This document shows, piece after piece, positions 15,492 to 29,031 of a stretch of DNA of 64,000 bases. The DNA lies in NCBI RefSeq assembly GCF_003385555.1, contig NZ_QOHR01000002.1:62001-126000 (forward strand), read 5' to 3'. The position numbers and the translations under genes were made by a program. Position 1 is the stretch's first letter. Every line of letters starts with the position of its first letter. A model generated the notes under the pieces. That model saw nothing but the letters and a program-made list of their open reading frames with translations. It was not told where the DNA came from and ran no database searches. This stretch comes from Rhodosalinus sediminis. Its GTDB lineage: Bacteria; Pseudomonadota; Alphaproteobacteria; Rhodobacterales; Rhodobacteraceae.

Positions 15492-18239
15492 ATGAAACCG
15501 GATTTCGCCCTTTCGCTCACCTTCGACGGGATCGCTCTGCTGCTGCGCGGCCCGGATGGATGGCTGCGCGTCGGCGAAGTCCCGCTCGAGGCGGCGGATC
15601 TCGCGGGGGCGCTCGCCGACCTGCGCCAGCGGGCGCGCGCGCTGCGCCCGGACGGCCTCCTGACGAAGCTCATAATTCCCGACGCCCAGATCCGCTATCA
15701 GGCGATCGAGACCGGCGCGGTCGACGATCGCCTCCGCGCGCGGCTGGTGCGCGATGCGCTCGACGGCGCGACGCCTTATGCTGTCGAGGAGCTCGTCTTC
15801 GACTGGCAGGCGGAGGGCGCGCGCACGCATGTGGCCGCCGTGGCGCGCGAGACGCTCGAGGAGGCGGAGGCCTTCGCGCTCGAACACCGCTTCAACCCGG
15901 TCGCTTTCGTGGCGGCCCCGCAGGGCGGCGGCTTCGCGCGGGAGGTCTCCTTCGGCGAGACGGCCTCGGCCGGGGATTTTCTGGCACGCGGCGCCCGGGT
16001 GGAGCGCGACGCGGCCCCGGTGCGGGTGACCGGCGACGCCCCCCTGCCCGCGCCGGAAGCCGCCGGGGCGGAGGGTAACCCCTCGAGCGCCTCCACCTCG
16101 GCCGGCGCGACACACGATCCCGCGTCCGGGATGCGCCCGCCGCCAGCGGACGCGCCGGCCACCGGGCCGGACGGGACCGACGCTGCGTCGCCGGACGCCC
16201 ATCCGGACGCGTCCCCCGCCCCGGCGCCCGAGGGCGGACCCCGGCAAGGCAGCGCGACGGACGCGCCGCCCCGCCCGCCCGGAACCGCGGCTGAGGGCGC
16301 CGCCGCTCCGCCAGACGGAGAGGCGGTGCCCGGTCCGGACGAGCCCCCTGCCGCCACCCGCGGCGCCCCGCGCCGGGACACGGAGCCCCCGCGCGCGACC
16401 GCACCGCGGCTGTCCGCGACGCCGCCGTCCAGGGGGGACGCCGCGGACCGCGGGCAACGGACGGCCACGGACCGGCCGGCCATTGCGCCCCGCGGCGGGA
16501 CGCACAGCCCTGAGGACACGCCCGCCGCCCCCGACCCGGACGCACCGGCAGGACCTGAGGAGCCACGCCCAGGGCCGCAAACGCCCGTTCCGGAATTCCG
16601 CAGCACGCGACGGGCGGGCGGGGAGGATGGGCCGCCCCCCGCCGTCTCGCTCCGCCGGGCACCGGAGGCGCGCGCGCACGGGGCGCAGCCGCCGCGCAGC
16701 GAGGCCACGCCGGGGCAGCGGCCGCCGCCGGGCACCCCCACGCCCGAGGCGACCGCGCGCCGGGACCGCATCCTGCGCCACATCGCGGCCGCGCAGGCCG
16801 GGGCGCCCGATGCGGGGACCGGCGACGCGGGGACCGGGCCGGACGCGGACCTGCCTCCGCAGGCCGCTCCGCCGCGCGCAGCCGCCCCGGCGGGGCCGGA
16901 GGGGGACGAGGCGTTGCACCTCACCCGTTTCGGCGAACGCGCGGCGCGGCGCGGCCCGGACCGGCGCCCGCGCCGGCGTGGCGCGCGGATCGCTGCGGTG
17001 GCTCTGGTCGGCGTGATCGGCCTCGGCGCGTCGGCCGCCCTCCTCGCGCCGGACGCCCTGTCCCGCCTGATCCCCGGCGCGCCGCCCGCGCCCGTCGCGA
17101 CGGTGGCGCCCCCGCCTGCCCCCTCCGTCGCGGAGACGGCGCGCGACGGCCCCGCCGGGACGACGGATGCGCAGCGGCCCACGCCTTCCGACGCGCGGCC
17201 GACCGACACGGCGCCGGCGGCGCGGCCGGACCGCCCGGCCGAGCCCCCGGCACCGGCCCCGCGCCCGCTCGACACGGACGAAGCCGCCGCGCGCTACGCC
17301 GCGACCGGCCTCTGGCAGAAAGCGCCGGAGCGTCCCGGGGCGCCCGCGGCCGGCAGCCTCGCCGGGCTCGCCGTCGCGGGGATCGACGCCGCCGTGCCCG
17401 CGCCCAAGGCGGGCGTGCTCCGCCCGCCGGAGCGCGCGACCGACGCGCCCCCCGAAAGCCCGGCCGTGCCGCCGCCACCGGGGACGGTCTTCGACCTCGA
17501 CGCGCGCGGCCTCGTGGTCGCGACGCCGGAGGGCGCGCTGACGCCGCAGGGCGTGCGCGTGATCGCCGGCCGCCCGCCGGTCGCGCCCCCCGAGCGTGCC
17601 ACGCCCGAGGAACGCCGCGCGGCCGAGGCGGCGCGCGCGGCCGCGGCCCGGCGCGCGGCCCTCGAAGGCCTGCGCCCGCTCGCCCGTCCCGCGGGGCTCG
17701 GTCCGGATGACGAGGAGGCCGAGGCCCCCGCTGAGGCGGACCCGCTCGCCGCGCTCGATCCCCCGCTCCGACCCGGGGACATCACCCCCGAGGCGCCGGA
17801 CGCGACGGCCGAGGCGCCCGACGGGGACGACGGGGCCGGTCGCGAAACGGTCGACGGGGACGCCGGGACCCGGCAGGCTGTGCGCGCCTCGCCCGAGCCG
17901 GCGGTGCGCCCCGGCTCCCTCGCCGAGGTCGTGGCCGCCGCGCCCGCCCTGCCCGCGCCGGCGACTGCGCAGAGCGTCGCGCCGGATATCCCCTCGAACG
18001 CCTCCGTCGCCCGCGCGGCGACCGAGGCCGACGCGATCGACCTGCGCCGCGTGAACCTGATCGGCGTCTACGGCGAGCCCGCGAACCGCCGCGCGCTGGT
18101 GCGGCTCTCCGACGGGCGGTACGAGAAGGTCCAGGTCGGCGACCGCCTCGACGGCGGCCGGATCAGCGCGATCGGCGAGGATCAGCTGCGCTACGTCAAG
18201 GACGGGCGGAACCTCGTGCTGCGGATGCCGCAGGGCTGA
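15492..18239 (+). CDS. Large inner-membrane protein with PilM/GspL-like N-domain and PilP/GspC-like C-domain
   Basis: I see three parts in this 915-residue protein. Residues 1-165 look like the actin-like fold of PilM/GspL (ALSLTFDGIALLLR opening, then HVAAVARETLEEAEAFALEH). Residues 170-495 and 525-845 are Pro/Ala/Gly/Asp-rich linker. One membrane helix lies near 500-520 (AAVALVGVIGLGASAALLA) after a run of Arg. The last 65 residues (VNLIGVYGEPANRRALVRLS, then KVQVGDRLDGGRISAI) resemble the beta domain of PilP or the HR domain of GspC. The predicted topology is cytosolic N, periplasmic C. The ATG at 15492 has only a weak ribosome-binding site. No pilus or type II secretion genes are adjacent. 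The domain assignment is by eye. Confidence 0.7.
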   Translation: MKPDFALSLTFDGIALLLRGPDGWLRVGEVPLEAADLAGALADLRQRARALRPDGLLTKLIIPDAQIRYQAIETGAVDDRLRARLVRDALDGATPYAVEELVFDWQAEGARTHVAAVARETLEEAEAFALEHRFNPVAFVAAPQGGGFAREVSFGETASAGDFLARGARVERDAAPVRVTGDAPLPAPEAAGAEGNPSSASTSAGATHDPASGMRPPPADAPATGPDGTDAASPDAHPDASPAPAPEGGPRQGSATDAPPRPPGTAAEGAAAPPDGEAVPGPDEPPAATRGAPRRDTEPPRATAPRLSATPPSRGDAADRGQRTATDRPAIAPRGGTHSPEDTPAAPDPDAPAGPEEPRPGPQTPVPEFRSTRRAGGEDGPPPAVSLRRAPEARAHGAQPPRSEATPGQRPPPGTPTPEATARRDRILRHIAAAQAGAPDAGTGDAGTGPDADLPPQAAPPRAAAPAGPEGDEALHLTRFGERAARRGPDRRPRRRGARIAAVALVGVIGLGASAALLAPDALSRLIPGAPPAPVATVAPPPAPSVAETARDGPAGTTDAQRPTPSDARPTDTAPAARPDRPAEPPAPAPRPLDTDEAAARYAATGLWQKAPERPGAPAAGSLAGLAVAGIDAAVPAPKAGVLRPPERATDAPPESPAVPPPPGTVFDLDARGLVVATPEGALTPQGVRVIAGRPPVAPPERATPEERRAAEAARAAAARRAALEGLRPLARPAGLGPDDEEAEAPAEADPLAALDPPLRPGDITPEAPDATAEAPDGDDGAGRETVDGDAGTRQAVRASPEPAVRPGSLAEVVAAAPALPAPATAQSVAPDIPSNASVARAATEADAIDLRRVNLIGVYGEPANRRALVRLSDGRYEKVQVGDRLDGGRISAIGEDQLRYVKDGRNLVLRMPQG

Positions 18240-18568
18240 GGAGCCGCGCCGCGGGCGCTCCGTCTCGCTCGGGCGGCGGCACGCTTCGCCCCTTTTTCAG
18301 CGCCGAAAGATCGGATCCGCGGCATCGGCATGCCGCGTGGGCGACCGCGGATGAGATGCACACAGCGCCGCGCTCGGGCCTGCGGAGGAGTCGGCCGGGG
18401 CGCTCGCGCGCCCGTCGCCCTCCGTGCCGCTCTTCCGCCCTTGCGGGCGTCCTCGCGACCGACAGCAAATCGCGTGGCCTGCGGACATGAGCCGCGCACG
18501 GACCTTCCCCGAGCCGGCGGAGGCGGCGCGGCGCGACGACGGCCCGCGCGGGCCGGAGGAGCGGGCCC
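18240..18568. other. 329-bp gene-free region before the proS 3' end
   Basis: This convergent intergenic stretch is GC-rich with a small T run (CCCCTTTTTCAG at 18290-18301). I see no gene, tRNA or clear hairpin terminator. Open frames here are Arg/Ala-rich shadows. Confidence 0.4.
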
Positions 18569-19906
18569 TCAGACGCCGTAGATCTGCGCGATGCGGTCGG
18601 CGGCGGACTCGGGCGAGAGCTCCTCGCTCTCGCCGGTGCGCCGGGAGGTGAGCTCGACCTTGCCCGCCTTGAGCCCGCGCGGCCCGACGGTGATGCGCCA
18701 CGGCAGGCCGATCAGGTCCATCGTGGCGAACTTCGCGCCCGCGCGCTCCTCGGTGTCGTCGTAGAGCGGCTCGAGCCCCTTCGCGGCGAGCGCGGCGTAG
18801 AGCCCCTCGCAGGCGGCGTCGGTCGCGGCGTCACCCTGGCGCAGGTTGACGATGCCGCAGTGGAAGGGCGTCACCCCCTCGGGCCAGGTGATGCCGGCCT
18901 CGTCGTGAAAGGCCTCGATCAGCGCGCCGACGAGGCGCGAGACGCCGATGCCATGGCTGCCCATGTGCACGGGCACGCGGTGGCCTTCGGGGTCGGTCAC
19001 GCTCGCGCCCATGGGGTCGGAATACTTGGTGCCGAAGTAGAAGATCTGCCCGACCTCGATGCCGCGGCCGCGGCGGCGGCGGTCCTCGGGCACCTCGGCC
19101 TCGAAGACCGCGTCCTCGTGGGTGTCGTCGGTGCGCGCGTAGAGCGCGGTGAACTCGTCCACCACCGCCTGACAGGCGGCGCGGTCGTCGTAGGCGATGT
19201 CGCGCGCGCCCATGCGGATGTCGGTGACGGCGGCGTCGTAGAAGACCTCCGACTCGCCCGTGTCGGCGAGCACGAGGAACTCGTGCGTGGTGTCGCCGCC
19301 GATCGGGCCCGACTCGGCCTGCATCGGGATCGCCTGCAGCCCCATGCGCTCGAAGGTGCGCAGGTAGCTCACGAAGTGGCGGTTGTAGGCGTGCAGCGCC
19401 CCCTCCCGGTCGAGGTCGAAGCTGTAGCCGTCCTTCATGTAGAACTCGCGGCCGCGCATCACGCCGAAGCGCGGGCGGATCTCGTCGCGGAACTTCCACT
19501 GGATGTGGTAGAGCGTCAGCGGCAGCTCGCGGTAGCTCGAGACGTGGCCGCGGAAGATGTCGGTGATCAGCTCCTCGTTGGTGGGCCCGAAGAGGAGATC
19601 GCGCTCGTGCCGGTCGCGGATGCGCAGCATCTCCGGCCCGTAGGCGTCGTAGCGCCCGCTCTCGCGCCAGAGGTCGGCCGACTGCAGCGTGGGCATCAGC
19701 ATCGCGATGTGGCCGGCGCGCGCCTGTTCCTCGTGCACGATGCGCTCGATGTTGCGCAGCACCTTGTAGCCCAGCGGCAGCCACGAGTAGATGCCGGCGC
19801 TCGCCTGCTTGATCATGCCGGCGCGCAGCATCAGCCGGTGGCTCGCGATCTGCGCCTCGGCGGGGGTCTCCTTGAGGACGGGCAGGAAGTAGCGCGACAG
19901 TCGCAT
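18569..19906 (-). CDS. proS: Prolyl-tRNA synthetase, short alphaproteobacterial type
   Basis: ProS attaches proline to tRNA-Pro. Class II motifs are present: the N-terminal [20 protein letters not shown], motif 2 in [20 protein letters not shown], and motif 3 in [14 protein letters not shown]. At 445 residues it lacks the large editing insertion found between motifs 2 and 3 in the E. coli-type enzyme, as is usual in alphaproteobacteria. Clearing of Ala-tRNA(Pro) would need a separate factor. The start at 19906 begins the conserved family N terminus. The gene is divergent from the permease gene at 20048. Confidence 0.97.
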   Translation of the reverse strand: MRLSRYFLPVLKETPAEAQIASHRLMLRAGMIKQASAGIYSWLPLGYKVLRNIERIVHEEQARAGHIAMLMPTLQSADLWRESGRYDAYGPEMLRIRDRHERDLLFGPTNEELITDIFRGHVSSYRELPLTLYHIQWKFRDEIRPRFGVMRGREFYMKDGYSFDLDREGALHAYNRHFVSYLRTFERMGLQAIPMQAESGPIGGDTTHEFLVLADTGESEVFYDAAVTDIRMGARDIAYDDRAACQAVVDEFTALYARTDDTHEDAVFEAEVPEDRRRRGRGIEVGQIFYFGTKYSDPMGASVTDPEGHRVPVHMGSHGIGVSRLVGALIEAFHDEAGITWPEGVTPFHCGIVNLRQGDAATDAACEGLYAALAAKGLEPLYDDTEERAGAKFATMDLIGLPWRITVGPRGLKAGKVELTSRRTGESEELSPESAADRIAQIYGV

Positions 19907-20047
19907 GGGGCGGCCTCTCTGGATCTGCACTGCGCGCGCGGTGTAGGCGAGCCTCCCCTGCGAGGCAAGCCGCGCCGACGCCCGCCCTTGAACGGGCCGG
20001 GGAAAGCGGCGAGAGAGGACGCGAGGCCGAGCGGGAGGGACGCACCG

Positions 20048-21124
20048 ATGGCGCTGCCGGCGCGCGAACAGGTCACCTACTGGGGCATCGCCGCGGCGGT
20101 GTTCCTCGTCGTGCTCTGGTATCTCGGCGACGTGATGCTGCCCTTCGTGCTCGGCGCGGCGATCGCCTATTTCCTCGACCCCGTCGCCGACCGGCTGGAG
20201 CGCCTCGGGCTGTCGCGCGCGCTCGCGACGGCGCTGATCGCGGTGGCGGCGGTGGTGCTCTTCGTGGTGCTCGCGCTGCTGGTGATCCCGAGCCTGATCC
20301 GGCAGGCGACCGAACTGATCGAGATCGCGCCGGTGCTCGTCGCGCAGCTGCGCGACTTTCTGGTGAGCCGCTTTCCCGACATCGTCGTGCCCGACAGCCA
20401 GCTCCGGCAGACCTTCGACCAGGTGGGCCAGACGGTGCAGTCCCGCGGCGCGGAGCTTCTGAACACGGTCCTCGCCTCGGTGGGCTCGATCCTGAACGTC
20501 GTGCTCCTGTTCGTGATCGTGCCGGTGGTGGCGGTCTACATGCTGCTCGACTGGGACCGCATGGTGGCCCGGATCGACACGCTGCTGCCGCGCGATCACG
20601 CGCCGGTGATCCGCCGCCTCGCGGCCGAGATCGACGCCTCGATGTCGGGGTTCCTGCGGGGGATGGGCACGGTCTGCGTGATCCTCGGCACCTATTACGC
20701 GGTGGCGCTGATGCTCGTCGGGCTGAACTTCGGCCTCGTCGTGGGTTTCGTGGCGGGCGTGCTGACCTTCATTCCCTACGTGGGCGCCATCGTCGGCGGG
20801 GCGCTCGCGATCGGGCTCGCGCTCTTCCAGTTCTGGGGCGAGTGGCACTGGATCGTGGCGGTCGCCGTGATCTTTCAGGCCGGGCAGTTCGTGGAGGGCA
20901 ACGTGCTGACGCCGCGCCTCGTGGGCACCTCGGTCGGGCTCCATCCGGTCTGGCTGCTGCTCGCGCTCTCGGTCTTCGGCTCGCTCTTCGGCTTCGTCGG
21001 GCTTCTGCTGGCGGTACCGGTGGCCGCGGCGCTCGGCGTGCTCGCGCGGTTCGGCATCGAGCAATACCGCATGAGCCGGCTCTATCGCGGGCGCGAGGCC
21101 CTGCAGGACGGCGAGGAGGAATGA
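20048..21124 (+). CDS. AI-2E family (PerM-type) permease
   Basis: This is a 358-residue inner-membrane protein with about seven or eight hydrophobic segments in the UPF0118/AI-2E pattern. Two start helices ([20 protein letters not shown]), a soluble loop (residues 95-145), and the conserved block [13 protein letters not shown] followed by [19 protein letters not shown] are all present. Members export small molecules or ions, and the substrate is not predictable. GGGAGGGACG precedes the ATG at 20048. Its stop overlaps the hdaA start (ATGA), giving a coupled pair. Confidence 0.92.
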   Translation: MALPAREQVTYWGIAAAVFLVVLWYLGDVMLPFVLGAAIAYFLDPVADRLERLGLSRALATALIAVAAVVLFVVLALLVIPSLIRQATELIEIAPVLVAQLRDFLVSRFPDIVVPDSQLRQTFDQVGQTVQSRGAELLNTVLASVGSILNVVLLFVIVPVVAVYMLLDWDRMVARIDTLLPRDHAPVIRRLAAEIDASMSGFLRGMGTVCVILGTYYAVALMLVGLNFGLVVGFVAGVLTFIPYVGAIVGGALAIGLALFQFWGEWHWIVAVAVIFQAGQFVEGNVLTPRLVGTSVGLHPVWLLLALSVFGSLFGFVGLLLAVPVAAALGVLARFGIEQYRMSRLYRGREALQDGEEE

Positions 21125-21792
21125 CCGTGCGCCAGCTCGCCTTCGAGCTTCCCGTGCGCCCGGCGCTCGGGCGGGAGGACTTCTTCGTGTCCGAGGCGAA
21201 CGCCGCCGCGCTCGCCGCGCTCGACGCATGGGGTCACTGGCCCGGCGGCAAGATGGTGCTCACCGGACCGGAGGGCGCGGGCAAGACGCATCTCGCCCAC
21301 GTCTGGGCCGGGCTCGCCGGCGCGGCGATCGTGCGGGCGGCGGATCTCGCCGGCGCCGACGTCGCCGCGCTCGCCCGCGCGCCGGTGGCGGTGGAGGACG
21401 CCGACCGCATCGCCGGCGACCGGGCGGCAGAGGCAGCGCTCTTTCACCTGCACAACCTCGCGCTCGCCGAGGGGCGCGCGCTCCTCGTCACCGCGCGCGA
21501 CGCGCCGGGGCGCTGGGGCCTCGCCCTGCCCGATCTGGAAAGCCGGCTGCAGGCGGCCGGGCACGCGCGGCTCCTGCCGCCGGACGACGCGCTTTTGACG
21601 GCGCTTCTGGCGAAGCTCTTCGCCGACCGCCAGCTCACGCCGAGCCCGGCGACGCTGACCTACGTCATGCGGCGCATCGACCGCTCCTTCGCCGCCGCGG
21701 CGGCGGCGGTGGCGCGGCTCGATCAGGCGGCGCTCGCCGCGCAGCGCCCGCTGACCCGCGCGCTTGCGGCGCAGGTGCTCGATGCGGGATAG
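21121..21792 (+). CDS. hdaA: HdaA-type DnaA regulatory inactivator (AAA+)
   Basis: Hda/HdaA binds the sliding clamp and stimulates ATP hydrolysis by DnaA, stopping re-initiation of replication. The 223-residue protein has the short Hda layout: an N-terminal clamp-binding element ([11 protein letters not shown]), Walker [11 protein letters not shown] near residue 49, a Walker B-like VAVEDADRI, and the C-terminal helical part with [19 protein letters not shown]. The ATG overlaps the permease stop. It is followed 48 bp later by ppk1, as in many Rhodobacterales. Confidence 0.92.
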   Translation: MTVRQLAFELPVRPALGREDFFVSEANAAALAALDAWGHWPGGKMVLTGPEGAGKTHLAHVWAGLAGAAIVRAADLAGADVAALARAPVAVEDADRIAGDRAAEAALFHLHNLALAEGRALLVTARDAPGRWGLALPDLESRLQAAGHARLLPPDDALLTALLAKLFADRQLTPSPATLTYVMRRIDRSFAAAAAAVARLDQAALAAQRPLTRALAAQVLDAG

Positions 21793-21840
21793 TGCGCCGG
21801 GCGTCATGCGCGCGTCACCTCCACCCGTCACGAGGGCCAC

Positions 21841-24015
<2,175 letters not shown>

Positions 24016-24035
24016 CCCCGGCGGCGCCCCGGCGC

Positions 24036-25619
24036 ATGGTCGGGCGCGACGGGCACGACACGGTGGACGGCGTGGACGGTCAGGACAGGGGCGAAGCCGG
24101 ACCCTTCGGGCAACCGCTTTTCCGCGACGCGCAGGCGCGGGCGCTGGCGCGCGTGGGCGTGGTGGACGTGGGCTCCAACTCGGTGCGGCTCGTGGTCTTC
24201 GACGGCGCCGCGCGCAGCCCGGCCTATTTCTACAACGAGAAGATCATGTGCGGCCTCGGCGCCGGCATGCGCGAGACCGGGCGGCTCAACCCCGAGGGCC
24301 GCGCGCGGGCGCTGCGCGCGCTCCGCCGCTTCGCCGCGCTCGCCGAGGGGATGGAGGCAACGCCGCTCACCGTGGCCGCCACGGCCGCGGTGCGCGACGC
24401 CGCCGACGGGCCGGAGTTCTGCGCCGAGGTCGCGCGCGAGACGGGGCTCGAGCTGCGCGTCATCGACGGGCGCGAGGAGGCGCGGCTCTCGGCGCAGGGG
24501 GTGCTGCTCGGCTGGCCGGGGGCCTACGGGCTCGTCAGCGACATCGGCGGCTCGTCCATGGAACTCGCCGAGATCGCGGACGGCCGCGTGGGCAAGCGCC
24601 TCTCGTCCGAGCTGGGGCCGCTCAAGCTCGCCGATCTGCCCGGCGGACGGAAGGGGCGGCAGGCGCATGTCCGCAAGGTGGTCGAGCGGCTCGCGAAGGA
24701 GCTCGGGCCGCAGCACAACCGCCTCTTTCTCGTGGGCGGCTCCTGGCGCGCGATCGCGCGGATCGACATGCACCGGCGCGCCTATCCGCTGCGCGTGCTG
24801 CACGAGTACCGCATGGACCGGAAATCCGTCGCCGAGACGGTCAGGTTCATCGAGACCTCCGACCCGGAGACGCTGCGCGCCGCCTGCGGCATCTCGTCCT
24901 CGCGCATGGCGCTGGTGCCGGTCGCGGCGGACGTGCTGCACCGGCTGGTCAAGACCTTCCGGCCGCGCGACATCGCGCTGTCGAGCTACGGCATCCGCGA
25001 GGGCCTTCTGTACGAGCGGATGCCGCAGCGCCTGCGCGACCGCGACCCGCTGATCGAGGCCTGCCTCTTCTCCGAGGCGAAGGACGCGCGCATCCCGGGC
25101 TCGGGGCGGCGGCTCTACGACTTCGTCGCGCCGCTCTTTCGCAACGTGCCGGACGCCCGCCGGCGCCTCGTCAAGGCCGCGTGCCTGCTGCACGACGTGA
25201 GCTGGCGCGCGCATCCCGACTACCGCGCCGAGACCTGCTTCGACAACGCCACGCGCGGCAACCTCGGCGGGCTGAAGCATTCCGAGCGCGTCTACCTCGG
25301 CCTCGCGCTGATGCACCGCTACCGCAACAAGCGCGCGGGCTCGCCCTTCGAACATCTCTTCGGCCTCCTGCCCGAGGCCGACCGCGCCGAGGCAGAGGTC
25401 CTCGGCAAGGCGATGCGCTTCGGCGCGATGCTCTGGATTTCCGACGACGACGACCGCCCGGTCGAGATGCGCTGGTTTCCCAAGAAGAAGGTGCTGGAGC
25501 TGCGCCTCTCGGAGGCGGCCGTGCCGCTTTACGGCGAGGTCGCCGAGGCGCGGTTCCGCGCGCTCTGCGCCGCGCTCGGCGCGGAGGGATGCGTGCGCGA
25601 GAGGTCCGCGCGGCGCTGA
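24036..25619 (+). CDS. ppx: Ppx/GppA family exopolyphosphatase
   Basis: The enzyme removes terminal phosphates from polyphosphate or converts pppGpp to ppGpp. The ASKHA-type phosphate loops are visible: [17 protein letters not shown] near residue 40, [12 protein letters not shown], and [15 protein letters not shown]. The C-terminal half carries an HD-like helical domain ([16 protein letters not shown]). The protein has 527 residues. The ATG at 24036 gives a 40-residue extension before the core; a later start is possible. It ends directly upstream of a dispersed-repeat copy, then valS. Confidence 0.94.
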   Translation: MVGRDGHDTVDGVDGQDRGEAGPFGQPLFRDAQARALARVGVVDVGSNSVRLVVFDGAARSPAYFYNEKIMCGLGAGMRETGRLNPEGRARALRALRRFAALAEGMEATPLTVAATAAVRDAADGPEFCAEVARETGLELRVIDGREEARLSAQGVLLGWPGAYGLVSDIGGSSMELAEIADGRVGKRLSSELGPLKLADLPGGRKGRQAHVRKVVERLAKELGPQHNRLFLVGGSWRAIARIDMHRRAYPLRVLHEYRMDRKSVAETVRFIETSDPETLRAACGISSSRMALVPVAADVLHRLVKTFRPRDIALSSYGIREGLLYERMPQRLRDRDPLIEACLFSEAKDARIPGSGRRLYDFVAPLFRNVPDARRRLVKAACLLHDVSWRAHPDYRAETCFDNATRGNLGGLKHSERVYLGLALMHRYRNKRAGSPFEHLFGLLPEADRAEAEVLGKAMRFGAMLWISDDDDRPVEMRWFPKKKVLELRLSEAAVPLYGEVAEARFRALCAALGAEGCVRERSARR

Positions 25620-25630
25620 CTGCGCCGCGG

Positions 25631-25705
25631 GAGGGGGGCTGTCTGCCCCCCTCTTGGCCTAACGGCCAATTCACCCCCCGAGGATATTTGACCCAAGAAG
25701 AAGGG
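25631..25705 (+). repeat. Dispersed intergenic repeat, copy 3 (forward)
   Basis: Hairpin GAGGGGGGC/GCCCCCCTC (25631-25653), second hairpin TTGGCC-TAAC-GGCCAA (25654-25669), then TTCACC and the tail CGAGGATATTTGACCCAAG with AAGAAGG in place of ATGATGG. It starts 12 nt after the ppx stop. Confidence 0.85.
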
Positions 25706-25783
25706 GCGCGGCGCGGCTTTTCCTCGGCCCCGCGCTCGGGTAAGGGACGGACCGATCCGCCCACGCACCGAGGGATTGCCGGG

Positions 25784-28700
25784 ATGACGCTTCCGAAGAG
25801 TTTCGACGCCGCCGAGGCCGAGCCGCGCATCTACGCCGAATGGGAGGGCGCGCGCGCCTTCGCCGCCGGCGCCGCCGCGCGGCGCGACGAGACCTTCTCG
25901 GTCGTGATCCCGCCGCCGAACGTGACCGGCAGCCTGCACATGGGGCATGCCTTCAACAACACGCTGCAGGACATCCTCGTGCGCTGGCACCGGATGCGCG
26001 GCTTCGACACGCTCTGGCAGCCGGGCACCGACCACGCGGGGATCGCCACGCAGATGGTCGTCGAGCGCGAGCTCGCCGCCGAGGGCAAGCGGCGCACGGA
26101 TTTTTCGCGCGAGGCGTTCCTCGATCTCGTCTGGGAGCAGAAGCGCCGCTCGCGGGGCAACATCCGCGCGCAGCTCCAGCGCCTCGGCGCCTCCTGCGAC
26201 TGGGCGCGCGAGGCCTTCACCATGGCGGGCGCGCCGGGCGACCCGGAGGGCGCGCCGGGCGGGCAGGATTTCCACGACGCGGTGATCCGCGTCTTTCTCG
26301 ATATGCACGCCAAGGGCCTGATCTACCGCGGCAAGCGGCTGGTGAACTGGGACCCGCATTTCGAGACCGCGATCTCGGACCTGGAGGTGGAGAACCTCGA
26401 GGTCGAGGGGGCGATGTGGCACTTCAAGTACCCGCTCGCGAACGGCGAGACCTACACTTACGTCGAGCGCGACGCGGACGGCAACGTCGTGCTGGAGGAG
26501 GAGCGCGACTACATCTCCATCGCCACGACCCGGCCCGAGACGATGCTGGGCGACGGGGCGGTGGCGGTGCATCCCTCGGACGCGCGCTACGCGCCCATCG
26601 TCGGCAAGCTCTGCGAGATCCCAGTGGGCCCGCGCGAGCATCGGCGCCTGATCCCGATCATCACCGACGCGTATCCCGACCCGGACTTCGGCTCCGGCGC
26701 GGTGAAGATCACGGGCGCGCATGACTTCAACGACTACGCGGTGGCGCGGCGCGCGGGCATCCCCTGCTACCGGCTGATGGACACGCAGGGCCGCATGCGC
26801 GACGACGGCGACGCCTACGCCGAGGCCGCGATGCGCGCGCAGGAGATCGTCTCGGGCCTCGAACTTTCCGAGGCGGAGATCGACGCGATCAACCTCGTGC
26901 CCGACGAGCTGCGCGGGCTCGACCGCTTCGAGGCGCGCGCGCGGGTGGTCGAGGCGATCACCGGGGAAGGCCTCGCCGTGATGACCACCGACGAGGCGGG
27001 CGAGGCCGTGCCGCTCGTCGAGAAGAAGACGATCATGGCGCCCTACGGCGACCGCTCCAAGGTGGTGATCGAGCCGATGCTCACCGACCAGTGGTTCGTG
27101 GACGCCGAGAAGATCGTCGGCCCCGCGATCGAGGCGGTGAAGACCGGCGCGACGACGATCCTGCCCGAGGCCGACCGCAAGGTCTATTTCCACTGGCTCG
27201 AGAACATCGAGCCCTGGTGCATCTCGCGCCAGCTCTGGTGGGGCCACCGCATCCCCGTGTGGTACGGTTTCGACCTCGCCCGGGAGGGGTTCCGCGACGA
27301 CGAGGGCGACGGCGCGCTCGACCCGGTGGAGGTGGGGCGGCTCCTGTCGCATCAGCACCTGCTTTCCGGCGAGGAGCGCCAGCACGCCGCCGAGAGCTTC
27401 GAGGCGGTGCGGGGCCAGTTCGACGACGTGCTCGCCGGGCTGCCCACGCCGCTCGACCATGCGCGGGTGGTGGAGGTGGCCGACCGCGAGGCGGCGCTCC
27501 ACGCCATCGCCGAGAGCCTCGCGCGCTACAGCGTGAGCCAGGACCCGACGCAGCTCGTCTACCCGGTCTGGCAGGACCCGGACGTGCTCGACACCTGGTT
27601 CTCCTCGGGGCTCTGGCCGATCGGCACGCTCGGCTGGCCGGAGGACACGGCGGAGCTGCGCAAGTACTTCCCCACCAGCGTGCTGATCACCGGCTTCGAC
27701 ATCATCTTCTTCTGGGTCGCCCGGATGATGATGATGCAATACGCCGTCGTGGGCGAGCGCCCCTTCGACACGGTCTATGTCCACGCCCTCGTGCGCGACG
27801 CCAAGGGCAAGAAGATGTCGAAGTCGCTCGGTAACGTGCTCGACCCGATCGACCTGATCGAGGAATACGGCGCCGACGCGGTGCGCTTCACCCTCGCCGC
27901 GCTCGCGGCGATGGGGCGCGACATCAAGCTCTCGAAGGACCGGATCGCGGGCTACCGCAACTTCGGCACGAAGCTCTGGAACGCCGCGCGCTTCGCCGAG
28001 ATGAACGGCGCGGTCTGCGGGCAGGACGGGGTTCCCGAGGCCACCGCGCCGGTCAACCGCTGGATCCTCGGCGAGACGGCCCGCGTGCGCGAGGAGGTCG
28101 ACGCCGCGCTCGCCGCCTTCCGCTTCAACGACGCGGCGAACGCGCTCTACGCCTTCACCTGGCACCGGGTCTGCGACTGGTACGTGGAGTTCTCCAAGCC
28201 GCTCCTGCAGGGCGAGGACGAAACCCTGCGCGCCGAGACGCAGCGCGTCATGGGCTGGGTGATCGACCAGTGCCTGATCCTGCTGCATCCCTTCATGCCC
28301 TTCATCACCGAAGAGCTCTGGGACGTGCTGGCCGAGCGCTCGACGATGCTGATCCACGCGCCCTGGCCCGAGGAGGCCTCCGCCGATCTCGCCGACGCGG
28401 AGGCCGACGCCGAAATGCGCTGGGTCATCGCCATGATCGAGGAGGTGCGCAGCGTGCGCGCGCAGATGCACGTGCCGGCCGGCACCTATGTGCCCGTGCT
28501 GGCCACCGAGATGGACGCGCGCGGTCGCGCGGCGTGGTCGCGCAACGAAGCGCTCATCAAGCGCCTCGCGCGGATCGCGAGCCTCGAGGACGCGACGGCC
28601 TTTCCGAAGGGCACGGCGACCGTCGCGCTCGAGGGCACGACGCTCGGCCTGCCGCTCGAGGGGCTGATCGACGTCGCCGAGGAGAAGGCGCGCCTCGACA

Positions 28701-28879
28701 AGACGAAGGCCAGGCTCGACAAGGAGATCAAGGGGCTCCGGGGGCGCCTCTCCAATCCCGACTTCGCGGCGAACGCGCCCGAGGAGGTGGTCGAGGAGGC
28801 GCGCGAGAACCTCGCCGCGCGCGAGGACGAGCGCGCCCGCATCGGCGAGGCGCTCGATCGGCTGTCGGAATTGGGCTGA
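25784..28879 (+). CDS. valS: Valyl-tRNA synthetase
   Basis: ValS charges tRNA-Val and edits mischarged threonine. The HIGH-type signature is [13 protein letters not shown] and the KMSKS loop is [10 protein letters not shown]. The editing (CP1) domain with [17 protein letters not shown] lies between them. The C-terminal coiled coil ([20 protein letters not shown] onward), which holds the tRNA, is present. At 1031 residues it is complete. The ATG at 25784 starts the conserved [19 protein letters not shown]. It has repeat copies on both sides. Confidence 0.98.
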   Translation: MTLPKSFDAAEAEPRIYAEWEGARAFAAGAAARRDETFSVVIPPPNVTGSLHMGHAFNNTLQDILVRWHRMRGFDTLWQPGTDHAGIATQMVVERELAAEGKRRTDFSREAFLDLVWEQKRRSRGNIRAQLQRLGASCDWAREAFTMAGAPGDPEGAPGGQDFHDAVIRVFLDMHAKGLIYRGKRLVNWDPHFETAISDLEVENLEVEGAMWHFKYPLANGETYTYVERDADGNVVLEEERDYISIATTRPETMLGDGAVAVHPSDARYAPIVGKLCEIPVGPREHRRLIPIITDAYPDPDFGSGAVKITGAHDFNDYAVARRAGIPCYRLMDTQGRMRDDGDAYAEAAMRAQEIVSGLELSEAEIDAINLVPDELRGLDRFEARARVVEAITGEGLAVMTTDEAGEAVPLVEKKTIMAPYGDRSKVVIEPMLTDQWFVDAEKIVGPAIEAVKTGATTILPEADRKVYFHWLENIEPWCISRQLWWGHRIPVWYGFDLAREGFRDDEGDGALDPVEVGRLLSHQHLLSGEERQHAAESFEAVRGQFDDVLAGLPTPLDHARVVEVADREAALHAIAESLARYSVSQDPTQLVYPVWQDPDVLDTWFSSGLWPIGTLGWPEDTAELRKYFPTSVLITGFDIIFFWVARMMMMQYAVVGERPFDTVYVHALVRDAKGKKMSKSLGNVLDPIDLIEEYGADAVRFTLAALAAMGRDIKLSKDRIAGYRNFGTKLWNAARFAEMNGAVCGQDGVPEATAPVNRWILGETARVREEVDAALAAFRFNDAANALYAFTWHRVCDWYVEFSKPLLQGEDETLRAETQRVMGWVIDQCLILLHPFMPFITEELWDVLAERSTMLIHAPWPEEASADLADAEADAEMRWVIAMIEEVRSVRAQMHVPAGTYVPVLATEMDARGRAAWSRNEALIKRLARIASLEDATAFPKGTATVALEGTTLGLPLEGLIDVAEEKARLDKTKARLDKEIKGLRGRLSNPDFAANAPEEVVEEARENLAAREDERARIGEALDRLSELG

Positions 28880-28890
28880 GCCGCCGGCGG

Positions 28891-28960
28891 GAGGGGGCGC
28901 TGCCCCCTCTTGGCCTCGCGGCCAATTCACCCCCGGAGTATTTGAGCCAAGATGATGGGC
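28891..28960 (+). repeat. Dispersed intergenic repeat, copy 4 (forward)
   Basis: Hairpin GAGGGGGC-GCT-GCCCCCTC (28891-28909), hairpin TTGGCC-TCGC-GGCCAA (28910-28925), TTCACCC, and the tail CGGAGTATTTGAG with CCAAGATGATGGG. It starts 12 nt after the valS stop and ends 72 nt before hisH. Confidence 0.9.
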
Positions 28961-29031
28961 GGGGGCGCCGTCCTTGGCAACCGCCGGCGGCTCGTCTAGG
29001 CAGGCGCCGGCGCGGGATCGGAGACGCGGTC

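Noticed and set aside
16000-18000. Possible tandem repeats in the 915-residue protein
   Set aside because: The linker is Pro/Ala/Asp-rich but no period or repeated unit is evident.
18330-18581. Short ORFs in the gap before proS
   Set aside because: They are Arg/Ala-rich, overlap each other on both strands and have no start signals.
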